In this document: positions 32,234-41,161 of the stretch, piece after piece | How positions within the stretch are numbered: position 1 is the first letter of the stretch | Layout: the number at the start of each line of letters is the position of its first letter | Origin: Mycobacterium numidiamassiliense | GTDB lineage: Bacteria; Actinomycetota; Actinomycetes; Mycobacteriales; Mycobacteriaceae | Direction: 5' to 3' | DNA length: 64,000 nt | NCBI RefSeq assembly: GCF_900157365.1 | Contig: NZ_FUEZ01000004.1 | Location: forward strand, 2,157,066-2,221,065 | Position numbers and translations under genes: made by a program | Notes under the pieces: model-generated | What the model saw: only the letters and a program-made list of their open reading frames with translations | What the model was told of the DNA's origin: nothing | Database searches by the model: none

Positions 32234-33733
32234 ATGAGCACAGTCGATGAACGCGCTGACAACCTGGTCGAGCAACACCGGGCGGCGATGGGCGCCGTTC
32301 TCGAGCGGCAGCGGCAAGCCTTTATCCACGATGGACCTCCCGGCGTTGCGCTGCGGCGCAATCGGATCGACCGCCTCATGGCGCTCGTCCTCGACAACAC
32401 CGACGACTTCATCGAAGCGATGGCCGCCGATTTCGGCACCCGATCCCGGGCGGCGACGCTGTTCACCGAGGTGATCGGCATGATGTCGGTGATCGAGCAC
32501 ACCAGGTCCAATGTGGCGCGGTGGATGCGCGCCACCAAAATCATGCGCGCTGCGGGGCTCGTCGGCCTGCGGGCCGAGATACAGCCGTCCCCGCTCGGAG
32601 TGGTCGGCATCATCGGCCCGTGGAACTTCCCGCTCAACCTCGTGGTGCTGCCCGCGGTAGCCGCTTTCGCGGCCGGCAACCGGGTGATGATCAAGATGTC
32701 GGAGGTCACCGCCCACACCGCGGAACTCATGAAGGCAACGGCGCCCAAGTATTTCGACCACGCCGAACTCGACGTCGTCACGGGCGGCCCCGACGTCGCC
32801 GCCACGTTCTCTACGCTGCCCTTCGATCATTTGTTCTTCACCGGCTCGCCGTCCGTGGGCGCCCTGGTACAACGGGCCGCCGCGCAGAACCTGGTTCCGG
32901 TGACGCTGGAGCTCGGCGGCAAGAATCCCGTCGTCGTCGCGCCCGATGCCGATATCGCGCGATCGGCGACCCGGATCGCGCGAGGCCGCATGGTCAATGG
33001 TGGACAGGTCTGTGTCTGCCCCGATTACGTGTTCGTTCCGGACGATCAGCTGGACACCTTCGTGCACACCGCCCGGGCCACCCTGCGCGACATGTTTCCC
33101 AGCATTGTTTCCAACGGCGACTACTGCTCATCGGTCAACGACGCCAACTTCGATCGGGTCGTCGGCCTGATCGAGGATGCGCGGGCCAACGGTGCCGATG
33201 TGGAAACCATTGCGCCGGAGGGGGAGTCGTTACCCGACCGCGCGTCGCGCAAGATCGCGCCGACGATCGTCCGCAACGTCGACGACGCCATGTTGATCGC
33301 CGACGAGGAGATCTTCGGCCCGGTCCTCGTGCTCAAGGGGTATACGCGGCTGGACGACGCCATCGACTACATCAATCAGCGCCCGGCGCCATTGGTGGCC
33401 TACTGGTACGGGCCCGATGGCGCCGACTTCCGCAGATTCATCCGCAACACCCGCAGCGGCGGGGTCGCCCGCAATGACTTTGCCGCGCAGATGATTCCGT
33501 CGGAGGCGCCGTTCGGCGGCGTGGGCCGTAGCGGCATGGGCGCCTACCACGGCAAGGCCGGCTTCGACACCTTCAGCCATCACCGGTCGGTGGTCGGCAA
33601 CGATCTTCCGTTCAGCCTCGGCGGAAACGCGGCGCCGCCGTTCGGGAATTCGATGCAGCTCTATGCCAACGTCATGATGCGCAGGGCACGGTCACGCACG
33701 CAACGCCGGCTCAAGAGCCGGCTCCGCGTTTAG
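32234..33733 (+). CDS. aldehyde dehydrogenase (coniferyl/fatty aldehyde dehydrogenase type)
   Basis: A 499-residue NAD(P)-dependent aldehyde dehydrogenase of the ALDH3-like group. VVGIIGPWNFPLNLVVLP and FTGSPSVGALVQRAAA are cofactor-binding motifs, TLELGGKNPVVV holds the general base, and the catalytic cysteine is Cys260 in GGQVCVCPDYV, a GQxCxxPDY form typical of coniferyl and long-chain fatty aldehyde dehydrogenases. EIFGPVLVL and PFGGVGRSGMGAYHGKAGFDTFSH complete the fold. ATG 32234 follows AAAGGTGAG. It would convert an aldehyde, perhaps from P450 or alcohol oxidation, to the acid for ligation. Its stop overlaps that of the convergent SDR. Confidence 0.93.
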   Translation: MSTVDERADNLVEQHRAAMGAVLERQRQAFIHDGPPGVALRRNRIDRLMALVLDNTDDFIEAMAADFGTRSRAATLFTEVIGMMSVIEHTRSNVARWMRATKIMRAAGLVGLRAEIQPSPLGVVGIIGPWNFPLNLVVLPAVAAFAAGNRVMIKMSEVTAHTAELMKATAPKYFDHAELDVVTGGPDVAATFSTLPFDHLFFTGSPSVGALVQRAAAQNLVPVTLELGGKNPVVVAPDADIARSATRIARGRMVNGGQVCVCPDYVFVPDDQLDTFVHTARATLRDMFPSIVSNGDYCSSVNDANFDRVVGLIEDARANGADVETIAPEGESLPDRASRKIAPTIVRNVDDAMLIADEEIFGPVLVLKGYTRLDDAIDYINQRPAPLVAYWYGPDGADFRRFIRNTRSGGVARNDFAAQMIPSEAPFGGVGRSGMGAYHGKAGFDTFSHHRSVVGNDLPFSLGGNAAPPFGNSMQLYANVMMRRARSRTQRRLKSRLRV

Positions 33734-34572
33734 CTGCCGGCCCGGGGGGATCGGGAATTCGTCAGCCGGGCTGCGCGACCCAGCAGCCCGACGTATCCCG
33801 CGCCGAGCAGGCGAGGCATCGCCGCCATCACGCGCCCGTCGGGCCCGATGAGGATTCGGGCGCGGTTTTTCTCGGCTCCCCGGAGAATGACCTGCGCAGC
33901 CTTCGCGGGAGTGGTCAGCGCCGCACGGGTGAAATATTTCGCGGCGAGTTCGGGATCTTCGTTGTCCGCCGTGCGCATATTCGCCCCAAAGTTGGTGCGC
34001 ACGACACCAGGGTGCACGCAGTGCACGGTGACCGGATGGCGTTCGATGATCATCTCCTGGCGCAGCGCCTCGGTGAAACCGCGGACCGCGAATTTCGAAG
34101 TGCTGTAGGCGCCCTGGTAGGGAACCGAGATCAGGCCGAAGGCACTGGACATGTTGATCAGACGGGCGGGGTGCTGGGCTGAACCGGATTCGATGAGCTG
34201 CGGCAGAAAAGCCTTGGTGCCGTTGACCACACCGCCGATGTTGATGCCGATCAGCCAGTCGAAGTCTTTCCAGGACATGTCCGCAATGCCGGCGAACAGG
34301 TCGACTCCGGCGTTGTTGAACAGCAGTGAGGCGGGCCCGAGGTCGCGTCGCACCTGCTCGGCGTGCGCCAAGACCGCGTCGCGCTTGGCGACATCGAGCT
34401 CGTACGTCGACACCTTGCCGGGCCCGGCGGCCTCTTGAGTCTCGGCCAAGCCGGCCGCATCGATGTCGGAGGCGGCGACGTGCGCCCCGTCGCGGGCAAG
34501 TGCGAGGGTCAGTGCGCGGCCGATGCCGGACCCGGCGCCGGTGACGACGGCAACGCGCCCTTGGTATTTCAT
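33730..34572 (-). CDS. short-chain dehydrogenase/reductase
   Basis: A 280-residue classical SDR: cofactor loop TGAGSGIG (11-18), FNNAG (87-90 region), catalytic Ser144 in NMSSAFG, Tyr157 and Lys161 in AYSTSK. The C-terminal region RARILIGPDGRVMAAMPRLL is typical of a membrane-leaning mycobacterial SDR group. ATG 34572 overlaps the stop of the SRPBCC gene as ATGA, so it is translationally coupled; the longer frame up to 34776 is a shadow. It is the last gene of the minus operon that begins at 38982. Probably oxidises or reduces a hydroxy/keto intermediate. Confidence 0.9.
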   Translation of the reverse strand: MKYQGRVAVVTGAGSGIGRALTLALARDGAHVAASDIDAAGLAETQEAAGPGKVSTYELDVAKRDAVLAHAEQVRRDLGPASLLFNNAGVDLFAGIADMSWKDFDWLIGINIGGVVNGTKAFLPQLIESGSAQHPARLINMSSAFGLISVPYQGAYSTSKFAVRGFTEALRQEMIIERHPVTVHCVHPGVVRTNFGANMRTADNEDPELAAKYFTRAALTTPAKAAQVILRGAEKNRARILIGPDGRVMAAMPRLLGAGYVGLLGRAARLTNSRSPRAGS

Positions 34573-35045
34573 GCTTTCACCCCGGCTTCGACGATCGCGC
34601 GTATGCGATCTACCGAGACTTCGAGATTGCGCTGCAGGTCTGTCCGGCGATCCCAGACGAACAGGGCAAGGCGCTCGAAAGCCGCGACACCGAGGGGCAG
34701 CGGAACGCACATGCGGACCGTCTCGGTCAGTCGCGTGGTGCCCGGCGCCGACCCGGGCTCGACCAGGTACGTCCACTGCGTCCAGTCCCCGCCCAAGATC
34801 TGCACGACGAACGAGAACTCGCGTCCGGGTTCAGCGGCTGCGACGTTCGCCTCGGTCTTCCAACGGCCGAGCCTGCGGCGGTTCCACGCCCGAAAGCGTT
34901 CTGGCGTAAGCCATTGGGCGCGCGTGGTCTCGGGGCTCCACTCGGGGATTCGCGTGACATCGGAGACGACCGCGTATACCTCGTCCCGTGAGGCCTGTAC
35001 CTCGGTCGACGCGCTCAGGGTCTCGTCTTTTTGCAGCAACGACAT
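34569..35045 (-). CDS. SRPBCC (START-like) family protein
   Basis: A 158-residue helix-grip protein with a hydrophobic pocket: LSASTEVQASRDEVYAVVSDVTRIPEWSPE is the first strand and two short helices, and the C-terminal long helix is FVWDRRTDLQRNLEVSVDRIRAIVEAG. Such proteins bind hydrophobic ligands or act as cyclases/dehydratases; polyketide_cyc2-type members commonly accompany mycobacterial lipid genes. ATG 35045 (MSLLQKDE) follows GGGAG; the frame continuing to 35243 is a shadow of the ligase. It is between the ligase and SDR genes. Substrate unknown. Confidence 0.83.
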   Translation of the reverse strand: MSLLQKDETLSASTEVQASRDEVYAVVSDVTRIPEWSPETTRAQWLTPERFRAWNRRRLGRWKTEANVAAAEPGREFSFVVQILGGDWTQWTYLVEPGSAPGTTRLTETVRMCVPLPLGVAAFERLALFVWDRRTDLQRNLEVSVDRIRAIVEAGVKA

Positions 35046-35061
35046 TGTTACTCCCGGGGAT

Positions 35062-36729
35062 TCAGGCATTCTCTGCTTGTTCGCGCGCCCATCGGTAATC
35101 GGCTTTGCCCGAGGGGCTGCGCTCGACGACCGGACGGAATACCACCGCTTTGGGGAGCTTGTAGCGGGCCAACGACTGTGCGGCGTGGGCGACCAGCTCG
35201 TCGGCGTCGGCATGAGCGGCTTCGGCCAGCGCGACGACGGCAACGACCTCCTGGCCCCATCGCTCGCTCGGTCGTCCCGTGACCACCACGTCGGCCACCG
35301 CCGGATGTGATGCGATCGCGGTTTCGACCTCCTCGACGAAGATCTTCTCGCCGCCGGAGTTGATGGTCACCGAATCGCGGCCCAGCAATTCGATGCTGCC
35401 GTCGGCGCGGTGGCGTGCCCGGTCGCCGGGAACCGCGTAGCGAACGCCGCCGATGACCGGGAACGTCTTGGCGGTCTTGGCCGCATCGCCCTTGTAGCCC
35501 AACGGGACGTAACCGCGTTGCGCCAGCCAGCCATTGCCCTCGTGACCCGGTTGCAGCATCGCGCCGAGATCTTCGGCCGCGACGAAGGTGTCGGGTCCGG
35601 CGTTGAAGATGCCGGTCGACACCGCTCCCGTCGTCGAGAGGTGGTGCATTTGTGCCCCGGTCTCCGAGGATCCGACGCCGTCGATGACGAGGGCGTTCGG
35701 CAGGACTTCGATCAGCCGTTGCTTGACGTAGGGCGTGAGCAAGGCGCCGCCATTGGCGACCACCGCCAGCGACGACACGTCGGCTGTCCCGTTTTGCCGG
35801 GCCTTTTCGATGGCGGCGACCAGCGGACGCGCCATCGCGTCGCCCACCACGGTCACCACCGAAACCTGTTCCCGCTCAATGGTGCGCACGACGTCGTCGG
35901 CGTCCAAATGGTCGACGACCGTGGGGAAGACGACGGACTGTCCGCTGGTCAGGGCCGTCATCACACTCCACTGGGCGGCGCCGTGGATCAGGGGCGGCAG
36001 GATCATCAGCTTGGTGCCCGGGCCCTCGGCGACCCTCGTCGCGATCTCGTCCACTGACTCGGCCGGCTCGCCGGTCATGATGTTGCGCCCGCCGAAGGAC
36101 GTCATGAAGATGTCGTGCTGGCGCCATAGCACTCCCTTCGGCATCCCCGTGGTGCCGCCGGTGTACAGGACGTACAAGTCGTCGGGTGAGTGGTCGGTTT
36201 CCGGTGCTGACAGCTGCGCGCCCAACGCGATGGCCGTCTCGTAATCGACTGCACCGTCTAGTAATTCGTTGCCGGAGTCGTCGGGGATCTGTATCAGGAC
36301 GCGCAGTTGTGGAAGATCGCCCCGGATTTCGGCCACCCGGGGTGCGAACGCGGCGTGGTAAAGCAGTGCGGTTGCTCCCGCGTCGGCCAGCAGGTACTGC
36401 AGCTCGGCCTTGACGTAGCGGAAGTTGACGTTGAACGGGGCGACGCGCGCCTGGAAGGCGCCGAGCAGAGCCTCGACGAATTCGTTGCCGTTGTAGGCAT
36501 ACAGGCCAAGCAGGTCCTGGCCCACCTCGTGGCCGGCGAGGTCGGAGCGCTCGGTGTGGCACCCCAGCCCCTGGGCGTGCAGATACGCGGCGAGGTGGTT
36601 CGACCGCTCGATCAGCTGTGCGTAACTGAATCGCTGATCGCCTTGGATCAGCAGCTCGCGGTCGCCGATCGCGGCCGCGACGGCCCTGGCGACGGCGGGC
36701 ACCGTGAATTGTGTTGTGGTATCAGACAT
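35062..36729 (-). CDS. acyl-CoA synthetase, FadD19-like
   Basis: A 555-residue CoA ligase with P-loop LYTGGTTGMPKG (188-199), A5 motif GVGSSETG, hinge PGDRARHRADGSIELLGRDS, VTINSGGEKIFVEEVE and catalytic Lys542 in SPSGKADYRWARE. The TGGTTG.PKGVLWR and GKADYRWA motifs place it with the ligase at 16571-18193 and with FadD19, the C24 sterol side-chain activator of M. tuberculosis. I chose ATG 36729 because AGAGG fits it better than the ATG 3 bases earlier. The frame upstream to 37488 is a shadow of the thioesterase gene. It is cotranscribed with the Rieske oxygenase operon. Confidence 0.91.
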   Translation of the reverse strand: MSDTTTQFTVPAVARAVAAAIGDRELLIQGDQRFSYAQLIERSNHLAAYLHAQGLGCHTERSDLAGHEVGQDLLGLYAYNGNEFVEALLGAFQARVAPFNVNFRYVKAELQYLLADAGATALLYHAAFAPRVAEIRGDLPQLRVLIQIPDDSGNELLDGAVDYETAIALGAQLSAPETDHSPDDLYVLYTGGTTGMPKGVLWRQHDIFMTSFGGRNIMTGEPAESVDEIATRVAEGPGTKLMILPPLIHGAAQWSVMTALTSGQSVVFPTVVDHLDADDVVRTIEREQVSVVTVVGDAMARPLVAAIEKARQNGTADVSSLAVVANGGALLTPYVKQRLIEVLPNALVIDGVGSSETGAQMHHLSTTGAVSTGIFNAGPDTFVAAEDLGAMLQPGHEGNGWLAQRGYVPLGYKGDAAKTAKTFPVIGGVRYAVPGDRARHRADGSIELLGRDSVTINSGGEKIFVEEVETAIASHPAVADVVVTGRPSERWGQEVVAVVALAEAAHADADELVAHAAQSLARYKLPKAVVFRPVVERSPSGKADYRWAREQAENA

Positions 36730-36737
36730 CATGCCTC

Positions 36738-37358
36738 TCACGGCTGGTGGGGTAGCAGACGAACCATCAGGCCGCTGGCTTCGCTCAGTAGCGTGCCATC
36801 GGTGGCGGTCATAGTAGAGGAGATGAAAACCTTCCTGCCATCGACGTTGCTGATGCCGCCACGGGCGATCAAGGGCTCGTCGATCGGGGTGATCTTGCGA
36901 TAGTCGACGTGCAGGTAGGCGGTGCGCGTCGGGCGAATACCGGCGCTGGTGACCACCATCCCGAACAGCCAGTCGTAAAGCAGCGGGATCATGCCGCCGT
37001 GCACGGCGTTGTTCCCGCCGACGTGCGCCCGAGTGAAGTGTCCCGTCATGATGACGCCGTCCGGTCCGGATTCGGTAAGCGTCCACGGTGGCATCAGGGG
37101 ATGGGCGAGCCCGGGCACGCTGAGTACACGACCGGCCACGACTTCGGTTTCCGGAACCTGATGGCCGTCGAGCAGCGCGCAGGCACTCTCGATGTGCTCG
37201 GCCGCGGCGGCCCAGGATGAGTCGCCGGGGTTGGTGGACACGGTCAGGTCCTGCAGCCGGTGTAGCGCGGCGACGAACCGGCCTAGCTCGGGAGGTGCGT
37301 TTTCGACGGGCCTGACGTCGGGAAATCCGCCGCGGGTCTGCGGTGCCGTGTCGGTCAT
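36738..37358 (-). CDS. hotdog-fold acyl-CoA thioesterase (PaaI-like)
   Basis: A 206-residue hotdog thioesterase: GHFTRAHVGGNNAVHGGMIPLLYDWLFGM carries the HGG motif (around residue 128) and TRTAYLHVDYRKITPIDEPL is the tunnel strand. ATG 37358 is preceded by GGAAGG and overlaps the isochorismatase-like stop as ATGA. It resembles the thioesterase at 10271-10945 in plan. Located directly before the FadD19-like ligase, it may edit wrong CoA esters or release the final acid. Confidence 0.82.
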   Translation of the reverse strand: MTDTAPQTRGGFPDVRPVENAPPELGRFVAALHRLQDLTVSTNPGDSSWAAAAEHIESACALLDGHQVPETEVVAGRVLSVPGLAHPLMPPWTLTESGPDGVIMTGHFTRAHVGGNNAVHGGMIPLLYDWLFGMVVTSAGIRPTRTAYLHVDYRKITPIDEPLIARGGISNVDGRKVFISSTMTATDGTLLSEASGLMVRLLPHQP

Positions 37359-37975
37359 GACACCTTCCATGCCGCGAGCAGGTCGTCTGTCGTGGTGATG
37401 GTCGCCAGCAGCGACAGCGTGTTGGCGATGATGGCATCCCCGTACTCGGCCGGAATTCCGGCCACCGCGTCCTTCGGCACAACGACACGATAGGCGGCGT
37501 TGACGGCGTCCATGACGAGGTTGGGAATCGCGATGTTCAGCGATACGCCCACCACGACGACCGTGGACACCCCGAGATTGCGCAGCACCGCGTCGAGGTC
37601 GGTGCCCCCCATCGGGCCCACACCGTGCCACCTCCGCAAAATCAGATCGCTTGGCTCGGGCCCTAATTCGGGGAGCACTTCCGCTCCCGGCGTGCCCGGG
37701 GTGATGTCGACCGCGCCGTGACTCATGGTGAAGATCTTGGCGTTGTGGTTGGACCCCAGTCCGTCGGGGCGCCGCTGCACCAGGCAGTGCACGATGTGGA
37801 TGCCGGCAGCCCGCGCCGCCGGCAGTAGGCGCACGATGTTGGGCAGCGCGACGCGGCGGGCTTCCTCGGCGAGCATGGCCAGCCCGGCGTCTGGGCCGAT
37901 CACCGCGCCCTGACACTCCTGGGCGACTATGGCAGTGTGCCCGGGTGCGGCGATTTCAGCGAGTTGAGGTCTCAT
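37355..37975 (-). CDS. isochorismatase-like protein lacking the catalytic triad
   Basis: A 206-residue cysteine-hydrolase fold. The parallel-sheet core is recognisable from AIVAQECQGAVIG, LILRRWHGVGPMGGTDLDAVLRNLGV and VVVVGVSLNIAIPNLVMDAVNAAYRVVVPKDAVAG. In active relatives these strands carry Asp, Lys and Cys. Here I read Glu20, Arg115 and Ala149 at those positions, so hydrolysis by the usual cysteine mechanism should be impossible. It might be a structural or regulatory subunit, or use another chemistry. ATG 37975 overlaps the Rieske oxygenase stop as ATGA and the downstream thioesterase likewise, so it is tightly coupled in the operon and under selection. Confidence 0.8.
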   Translation of the reverse strand: MRPQLAEIAAPGHTAIVAQECQGAVIGPDAGLAMLAEEARRVALPNIVRLLPAARAAGIHIVHCLVQRRPDGLGSNHNAKIFTMSHGAVDITPGTPGAEVLPELGPEPSDLILRRWHGVGPMGGTDLDAVLRNLGVSTVVVVGVSLNIAIPNLVMDAVNAAYRVVVPKDAVAGIPAEYGDAIIANTLSLLATITTTDDLLAAWKVS

Positions 37976-38982
37976 ACCGAAGCGGTCAGATCTGGGGCGA
38001 CGTCGTAGAACTGGGTCGCCCATTTCCGCAGTGCCATATACCCTTTCGCGTCGGTCTTGGACAGCGCCGGATGTTCCACGTACTTCTGGTAGCGCCAGAT
38101 CTGCAGATCGTCGAAAACGGTTGACAGGAACTGCTTTTCGATCAGGTCGCGTAGCTTGCCGTCCGGCACGTCGGCGGTGTCACCGGGGACACGGGGCCAC
38201 CAGATCGAGTAGAACAGGTCCGAACACTCGTCGTCGACTGGAGTACAGGTGAAGATCAGCCGGTGGTTCTGCGCTCCCTCGAAGACGCTGATCGCCCCGC
38301 CGAGACCGAACAGGTGGCTGTGGAAGATCAACGCGAAGTCATCGGGGTTGTCGCTGCGGGCGTCCGGCCAGCCCGCGGTGAACTGCCATTCCTGGCCGAC
38401 GATCTCCCAGTCCAGCACCCTGGGCGTCACGGTGGCGTGATGGACGTACTCGAAATGGGCACTGTCGGGCGCGTTCTCCGCCACGATCTGCGGATGCACG
38501 GGTTCGCGTTCCGCGCGGCGGGAGAACTCGGGATAGGCCCGGTAGTAGTTCGCCGGGTCGGTCTCGAATTGCGGGAACTTACCGAATATGTCCGGCATCT
38601 CCCACTGCGGTTCGATGCCGTCCGGGTGATGCCAGATGAACACGCAGTCGTATTGCTCGCGGACCGGAAAGACCCGCAACCGTAGCGCGCGGTTGGGCCG
38701 GTCGGGCTGGTAGGGGATGTAGCGATTGGTGCCGTCCGGGCCCCAGCGCCATCCGTGGAAAGGGCACTCGACGCAGTCGCCGACCACCTTGCCGCCGTGG
38801 CCGATGTGCGCGCCGAGATGTTTGCAGTGCGCTTCCAGCACGTGCAATGTCGCGGACTCGTCGCGATAGGCGACGAGATCCTCGCCGAAATAGTGCAGCG
38901 GCCGGACCTCGCCAACGGGAAACTCGGGCGACCAGCCGACCATGAACCAGCCGGTGACCTTCCAGGTGAATGGAACCAACAC
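37972..38982 (-). CDS. Rieske non-heme iron oxygenase (KshA-like)
   Basis: A 336-residue Rieske oxygenase alpha subunit. The [2Fe-2S] cluster ligands are Cys53, His55, Cys73 and His76 (CKH...CPFH). The mononuclear iron site is in the stretch EN-PDSAHFEYVHH, with Asn170, Asp173, His176 and His181. The overall plan matches 3-ketosteroid 9-alpha-hydroxylase (KshA), an enzyme of steroid ring opening, but the actual substrate is unknown. A KshB-type reductase is not encoded nearby; a small Rieske ferredoxin is at 54662. GTG 38982 follows GGAAGG. It is the first gene of the operon to 33730, with site F 27-45 bases upstream. Confidence 0.9.
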   Translation of the reverse strand: MLVPFTWKVTGWFMVGWSPEFPVGEVRPLHYFGEDLVAYRDESATLHVLEAHCKHLGAHIGHGGKVVGDCVECPFHGWRWGPDGTNRYIPYQPDRPNRALRLRVFPVREQYDCVFIWHHPDGIEPQWEMPDIFGKFPQFETDPANYYRAYPEFSRRAEREPVHPQIVAENAPDSAHFEYVHHATVTPRVLDWEIVGQEWQFTAGWPDARSDNPDDFALIFHSHLFGLGGAISVFEGAQNHRLIFTCTPVDDECSDLFYSIWWPRVPGDTADVPDGKLRDLIEKQFLSTVFDDLQIWRYQKYVEHPALSKTDAKGYMALRKWATQFYDVAPDLTASV

Positions 38983-39008
38983 GTCGGCGCCTTCCGATTT
39001 CTGCTAGA

Positions 39009-39027
39009 TACTAAGGCCGTTACAGTA
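39009..39027. promoter_or_regulatory. TACAGTA operator F
   Basis: In the 86-base divergent gap, TACTAAGG-CCG-TTACAGTA has a perfect right half and a decayed left half with the same 3-base spacer as sites D and E. It lies 27-45 bases before the Rieske oxygenase start and 42-60 before the SnoaL-like start, so it could govern both directions. Confidence 0.6.
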
Positions 39028-39068
39028 TAGATTTCAGCAGTTCGTTCAGTGCGCGGCAAGGGAGCGTG

Positions 39069-39530
39069 ATGAGTCAGGTGGTTTCGGCGGCTGACGAGCT
39101 GGAAGAGCTTCGGCAGTTGAAGGCGCGCTACTGCCGTTTTCTGGACACCAAAGACGTCGACTCCTGGCGAGACGTATTCACCGCCGACGTGGTGGTCACT
39201 CTGGATATGGCGGTTGGGGTCGCCGGCGCCGACCCGATGACGGCCCCACCACTGGAGGGTGTCGACAACTTCGTCCCGATGGTGCTGGGTGGCCTGGAAG
39301 GCGTGGCGACGATGCACCACTGCCATACCCCGGAGCTCACGCTCACCTCGGCGACCACCGCCACCGGGATCTGGGCGATGGAAGACCTGCTCGTCTTCGC
39401 CGACGGCCGCGAACTGCATGGCGCCGGTCATTACCACGAGACCTACCAGAAACACGATGGCCAATGGCGGATCAAAACTCTGCACCTGACTCGAACGATC
39501 CTGAGGATTAGGGGTGGCGATGGCGACTGA
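39069..39530 (+). CDS. SnoaL-like (NTF2-fold) protein
   Basis: A 153-residue NTF2-fold protein of the SnoaL_4 type: VSAADELEELRQLKARYCRFLDTKDVDSWRDVFTADVVV is the characteristic N-terminal helix pair, MHHCHTPELTL and HYHETYQKHDGQWRIKTLHLTRT the sheet. Relatives act as dehydratases (bile-acid 7-alpha-dehydratase type), cyclases or isomerases. ATG 39069 follows GGGAG; a GTG 3 bases before is an alternative. The gene overlaps the monooxygenase start by 17 bases, so they are coupled. Position next to a Rieske oxygenase and a flavin monooxygenase suggests steroid-type ring chemistry, as inference. Confidence 0.83.
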   Translation: MSQVVSAADELEELRQLKARYCRFLDTKDVDSWRDVFTADVVVTLDMAVGVAGADPMTAPPLEGVDNFVPMVLGGLEGVATMHHCHTPELTLTSATTATGIWAMEDLLVFADGRELHGAGHYHETYQKHDGQWRIKTLHLTRTILRIRGGDGD

Positions 39531-41151
39531 CGTTGACGAAGCCGGGCACTTTGACGCCCTGGTGATCGGCGCCGGTTTCTCCGGTTTGTACATGCTCCAT
39601 CGGCTGCGGCAGCTCGGCATCCGCACCCGGGTGCTGGAGATGGCTGAAAATGTCGGTGGCACTTGGCTATTCAACCGATACCCCGGCGCCCGGTGCGACA
39701 TCGAGAGCATCGAGTACTCCTACAGTTTCTCCGATGAGGTTCAGCAGGAATGGGTTTGGACGGAGTCGATGCCGGCTCAACCCGAGATCGAGGCGTACCT
39801 GAATTTCGTGGCCGACCGGTTGGATCTTCGCCGCGACATCGCGTTCGACACCAAGGTGGTCGCGATGGCCTTCGACGAGGAGGCCGCGGCATGGGTGGTG
39901 CAAACCGCGGCCGGGGAAACCTATACCGCCCCGTTCGTCGTCGCCGCGTCCGGCATTCTGTCCGTGCCGCTGGAACCCGACATACCCGGGCAGGGCCGGT
40001 TCACCGGCACGTCGTTGTACACCAGTCGCTGGCCCAAGGAGGGCTTCGATCTCGCCGGAAAGCGGGTCGGCGTCATCGGCACCGGCTCGACAGGCGTTCA
40101 GCTCATCCCCGTCGTGGCCCGAGAAGCATTGCACCTATCTGTGTTTCAGCGTTCGCCCGCGTACACCCTGCCGTGGCGCGTGCACCGCTTCGAAGCCGGC
40201 GAGCTGGACGAGATGAAATCCCGCTACGGCGAAATCCGCGAAGCGCAACGGGCCCACCCCATCGGGGCGGCGCGGCTGAGCGCCTTCTCGGTGCTGCTCG
40301 AGATGCTGACCAGGCCGCCGCTGAAGTCGGCGACCCGCGAAGAGCAGCTGCGCGCCATCGAGGAGAACGGCGTCATGGGTGCGCTGAACTGGGGCGACAT
40401 CTTCTTCGACATCGAGGCCAATCAGATGGCCGGCCGGCTCTATGGCGAGGCGGTGGCCCGCATCGTGAAGGACCCGGCTACTGCGGCCTCGCTGGTCCCG
40501 GTGCATCCGTTTGCCTGCAAGCGGCCGATCATCGACCAGGGCTACTACGAGACGTTCAACCGGGACAACGTTACGCTCGTCGACCTGCGCAAGGCGCCGA
40601 TTCGCGAGGTGACACCGACCGGCATTCGCACCGAGGACGCTTCCTACGAACTCGATGTGATCGTCTATGCCACCGGTTTCGACGCCATGACCGGCGCGCT
40701 GTCCCGCATCGACATTCGCGGGCGCGACGGCCGGTCGCTCGGTGACTTCTGGGCGAGCGAAGGCCCGCTGTCGTATCTCGGCGTGGCGGTCGCCGGCTTC
40801 CCGAACCTGTTCACCATCCAGGGCCCGGGCAGTCCGAGTGCGGCCACCAACTTCGTCGCCGCACTCGAGCAACATGTGGAGTGGATCGGCGAGTGCATTG
40901 CGCACCTGCGCGGCAACGGAATTCGCACCATCGAGGCGACGACCACAGCGCAGCAGGAATGGATCGATCACGCGACTTCGCTCGTCGCGCCGACGGTGCT
41001 GATGCACCCGTCCTGCAACTCTTGGTACAACGGTGGCAATGTGCCCGGCAAGAAACGGATGTACATGGGCTACACCGGCGGGATCCCCGAATATCGCCGC
41101 CGCTGTGACGAGATCGCGGCCGGCGGATACACCGGTTTCAAGCTAGCGTAG
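39514..41151 (+). CDS. flavin-containing monooxygenase, Baeyer-Villiger type with altered fingerprint
   Basis: A 545-residue FAD/NADPH monooxygenase. The FAD-binding GxGxxG is IGAGFSG (19-24), the NADPH loop is VIGTGSTG (about 187-194), NVGGTW follows the first fold and DVIVYATGFDA is the C-terminal motif. The Baeyer-Villiger fingerprint FxGxxxHxxxW reads FTGTSLYTSRW, with Tyr169 in place of His. The rest fits enzymes such as cyclohexanone or steroid monooxygenase, which turn ketones to esters or lactones. The start may be GTG 39514 (GAGGA upstream) or ATG 39520. The esterase-like gene 11 bases downstream could open the ester product. Confidence 0.9.
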   Translation: MAMATDVDEAGHFDALVIGAGFSGLYMLHRLRQLGIRTRVLEMAENVGGTWLFNRYPGARCDIESIEYSYSFSDEVQQEWVWTESMPAQPEIEAYLNFVADRLDLRRDIAFDTKVVAMAFDEEAAAWVVQTAAGETYTAPFVVAASGILSVPLEPDIPGQGRFTGTSLYTSRWPKEGFDLAGKRVGVIGTGSTGVQLIPVVAREALHLSVFQRSPAYTLPWRVHRFEAGELDEMKSRYGEIREAQRAHPIGAARLSAFSVLLEMLTRPPLKSATREEQLRAIEENGVMGALNWGDIFFDIEANQMAGRLYGEAVARIVKDPATAASLVPVHPFACKRPIIDQGYYETFNRDNVTLVDLRKAPIREVTPTGIRTEDASYELDVIVYATGFDAMTGALSRIDIRGRDGRSLGDFWASEGPLSYLGVAVAGFPNLFTIQGPGSPSAATNFVAALEQHVEWIGECIAHLRGNGIRTIEATTTAQQEWIDHATSLVAPTVLMHPSCNSWYNGGNVPGKKRMYMGYTGGIPEYRRRCDEIAAGGYTGFKLA

Positions 41152-41161
41152 CTGGTTTAAG

